Shown piece by piece: positions 62,723-64,000 of a stretch of DNA of 64,000 nt. The position numbers and the translations under genes are program-made. Position 1 is the stretch's first letter. Each line of letters opens with the position of its first letter. This stretch comes from Nitrospirillum pindoramense (GTDB lineage Bacteria; Pseudomonadota; Alphaproteobacteria; Azospirillales; Azospirillaceae), in assembly GCF_007827955.1 (NCBI RefSeq), contig NZ_VITR01000019.1:1-64000 (forward strand). Reading direction: 5' to 3'. The notes beneath the pieces were generated by a model. That model searched no databases. It was given only the letters and a program-made list of their open reading frames with translations, and was not told the DNA's origin.

Positions 62723-62847
62723 TAAAGGCGGGTCGGCAGCGATACCGCCCATGACAAAACCGGGAGGGTGCTGGCGGGGGGACAAGGGCCGACACGGCCG
62801 TCGCATCCCAGAATCCGTTCCGGCACCCCCAGGGAAAACGCGGGGGC

Positions 62848-64000
62848 ATGATGGCGGAGCGGGCGGAGAGCGGGACAACCCGGACGGACGTGGAAGATCA
62901 GGCGCGCGGCCTGAACGCGGCGGCCGTCCGCGCCATGGCGGCGGGCCAGCCCGCGCGGGCGCTAGCCCTGCTGGAAGAGGCGCTGTCCTTCTCGCCGACC
63001 CAGGTGCCGCTATGGCTGAACCTGGCGGCGGCCCATCGCGCCCTGGGCGAACCCCTGGCCGCGCTGGCGGCGTTGGACCGGGCGCTGGCGCTGGAGCCCC
63101 GCGCCTTCATGGCCTTGCTGATGCGCGCGTCGCTGCTGGACGGCATGGGCCACGCCCGCCAGGCGGGGGCGGCGTATGGTACCGCCCTTCAACTGGCGCC
63201 GCCGGAAACGGCGCTGGACGCGCCCACCGCCCGCGCGGTGGCCCGCGCCCGCGAGCGGCACGCCCAGTACCTTTCCGAACTGGACGGTTTCCTGAAAGGG
63301 GAGATCGACGGTGACTTGCGCCGTTGCCAGAGCGGCGAGGCGCGGCGCATGGCCCGTTTCGTCGATATGGCGCTGGGCCGGGCCAAACCCTATCACCAAC
63401 AGCCCGCGCAGTTCTTTTACCCCGGCCTGCCGGCCGCGATCGAGTTCTTCGACCGCGCGGAGTTCCCCTGGCTGGCGGAGTTGGAGGCCGGGACCGACGC
63501 CGTGCGGGCGGAGCTGTCCGCCGTCCTGCGGGACGAGGACGACCCGAGCCAGTTCGTGCCCTATATCGCCTATCCCGACGGGTTGCCGCTGGACCAGTGG
63601 GCGGAGCTGAACCATTCGCCGCGGTGGAGCGCCTTCCATTTCATGCATTACGGCCGGCCGCACGCCGAGAACCGCGCCCGCTGCCCCCGGACGGCAGCCT
63701 TGCTGGACGCCATGCCGCAGCCGCAGGTGCCGGGCAAATCCCCCGCCGCCATGTTTTCCGTGTTGAAGCCCCGCACGCGCATCCCGGCCCACACCGGCGT
63801 GTCCAACACGCGACTGGTGGTGCACCTGCCCCTGGTGGTGCCGTCCGGCTGCGGCTTCCGCGTGGGCAACGAGACGCGGGCATGGAAGGTGGGCGAGGCG
63901 TGGGTATTCGATGACACCATCGAGCATGAGGCCTGGAACGACAGTGACCAGACCCGCGTCATCCTGCTGTTCGATATCTGGCATCCCTGCCTGAGCGCAG
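62848..64000 (+). CDS. TPR repeat / aspartyl-asparaginyl beta-hydroxylase fusion (3' end beyond the window)
   Basis: 384 codons are visible, open to the edge. A tandem ATG start at 62848/62851 follows CGGGGGC. Residues about 10-110 form three TPR-like helix pairs (ALALLEEALSFSPTQ, LWLNLAAAHRALGEPLAAL, AALDRALALEPRAF). After a helical linker the oxygenase begins near residue 195 (FFYPGLPAAIEFFDRAEFPW). IPAHTGVSNTRLVVHLPLVV, with His and the substrate-side Arg, and WVFDDTIEHEAWNDSDQTRV, with Asp and His metal ligands, match the Asp/Asn hydroxylase family (PF05118). TPR plus hydroxylase proteins of this kind are predicted 2-oxoglutarate oxygenases acting on proteins. Only the extreme C-terminus appears to be missing. 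Confidence 0.88.
   Translation, partial: MMAERAESGTTRTDVEDQARGLNAAAVRAMAAGQPARALALLEEALSFSPTQVPLWLNLAAAHRALGEPLAALAALDRALALEPRAFMALLMRASLLDGMGHARQAGAAYGTALQLAPPETALDAPTARAVARARERHAQYLSELDGFLKGEIDGDLRRCQSGEARRMARFVDMALGRAKPYHQQPAQFFYPGLPAAIEFFDRAEFPWLAELEAGTDAVRAELSAVLRDEDDPSQFVPYIAYPDGLPLDQWAELNHSPRWSAFHFMHYGRPHAENRARCPRTAALLDAMPQPQVPGKSPAAMFSVLKPRTRIPAHTGVSNTRLVVHLPLVVPSGCGFRVGNETRAWKVGEAWVFDDTIEHEAWNDSDQTRVILLFDIWHPCLSA

Overview
The window is GC-rich chromosomal DNA (coding regions look well above 60% G+C) from a Gram-negative bacterium with TonB-dependent outer-membrane transport. The gene set points to an alphaproteobacterium, most plausibly a plant- or soil-associated member of the Azospirillaceae. 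The clues are a fused cellulose synthase of the AcsAB type with BcsC and BcsD, a cobalamin riboswitch ahead of a BtuB-like receptor, receptor-linked tryptophan halogenase and amylases, and an ETR1-like sensor kinase. The taxonomic call is inference from gene content; no rRNA or tRNA gene is visible. Nearly all coding capacity is used and many operons are joined by 4-base ATGA overlaps.

Layout. 1-1617: amino-sugar catabolism (nagA cut by the window edge, SIS-domain deaminase). 1862-11794: cellulose operon on the minus strand in the order bcsR-like, bcsQ, fused bcsAB, bcsC, bcsD. A 740-bp AT-rich non-coding stretch with a 5 x 9-bp tandem repeat precedes it, and a bcsZ endoglucanase lies just upstream of that. 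13931-16150: btuB with its cobalamin riboswitch. 16220-21490: a 2OG-Fe(II) oxygenase, two MFS transporters, and a cupin/FAD-monooxygenase pair. 21605-23529: an ethylene-receptor-like histidine kinase with a receiver-only regulator. 23670-29901: trehalose (otsA with a membrane anchor, otsB) and alpha-glucan handling (debranching-type glucosidase, GT4 glycosyltransferase). 30128-31264: a cluster of perfect hairpins, an HxlR regulator and an AT-richer hypothetical gene. 31279-35551: an AlgI-type polysaccharide O-acetylation cluster with two SGNH esterase-like proteins. 35686-37110: a lone GH24 lysozyme and an SH3 protein.

37126-45579: a glycan-use locus made of a Tat-exported GH85 endo-N-acetylglucosaminidase, a TonB receptor, an SSS-family symporter and a LacI regulator, with a pair of LacI-type operators in the divergent promoter. 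45631-56203: a starch/maltodextrin operon on the minus strand (TonB receptor, flavin-dependent halogenase, alpha-amylase, alpha-glucosidase, glucoamylase). Pairs of ATACGTAT palindromes, each about three helical turns apart, lie both at the head of the operon and again before the glucoamylase gene. 56728-61881: an OmpR-type two-component system followed by a MacB/LolD-like ATPase and a large FtsX-type permease. 62085-64000: periplasmic Cu,Zn superoxide dismutase and a TPR/aspartyl-hydroxylase fusion running off the end.

Taken together the window is about polysaccharides: making cellulose, decorating an exopolysaccharide, storing glucans and trehalose, and importing and degrading starch and N-glycans. 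It also carries environmental sensing typical of a plant-associated bacterium.
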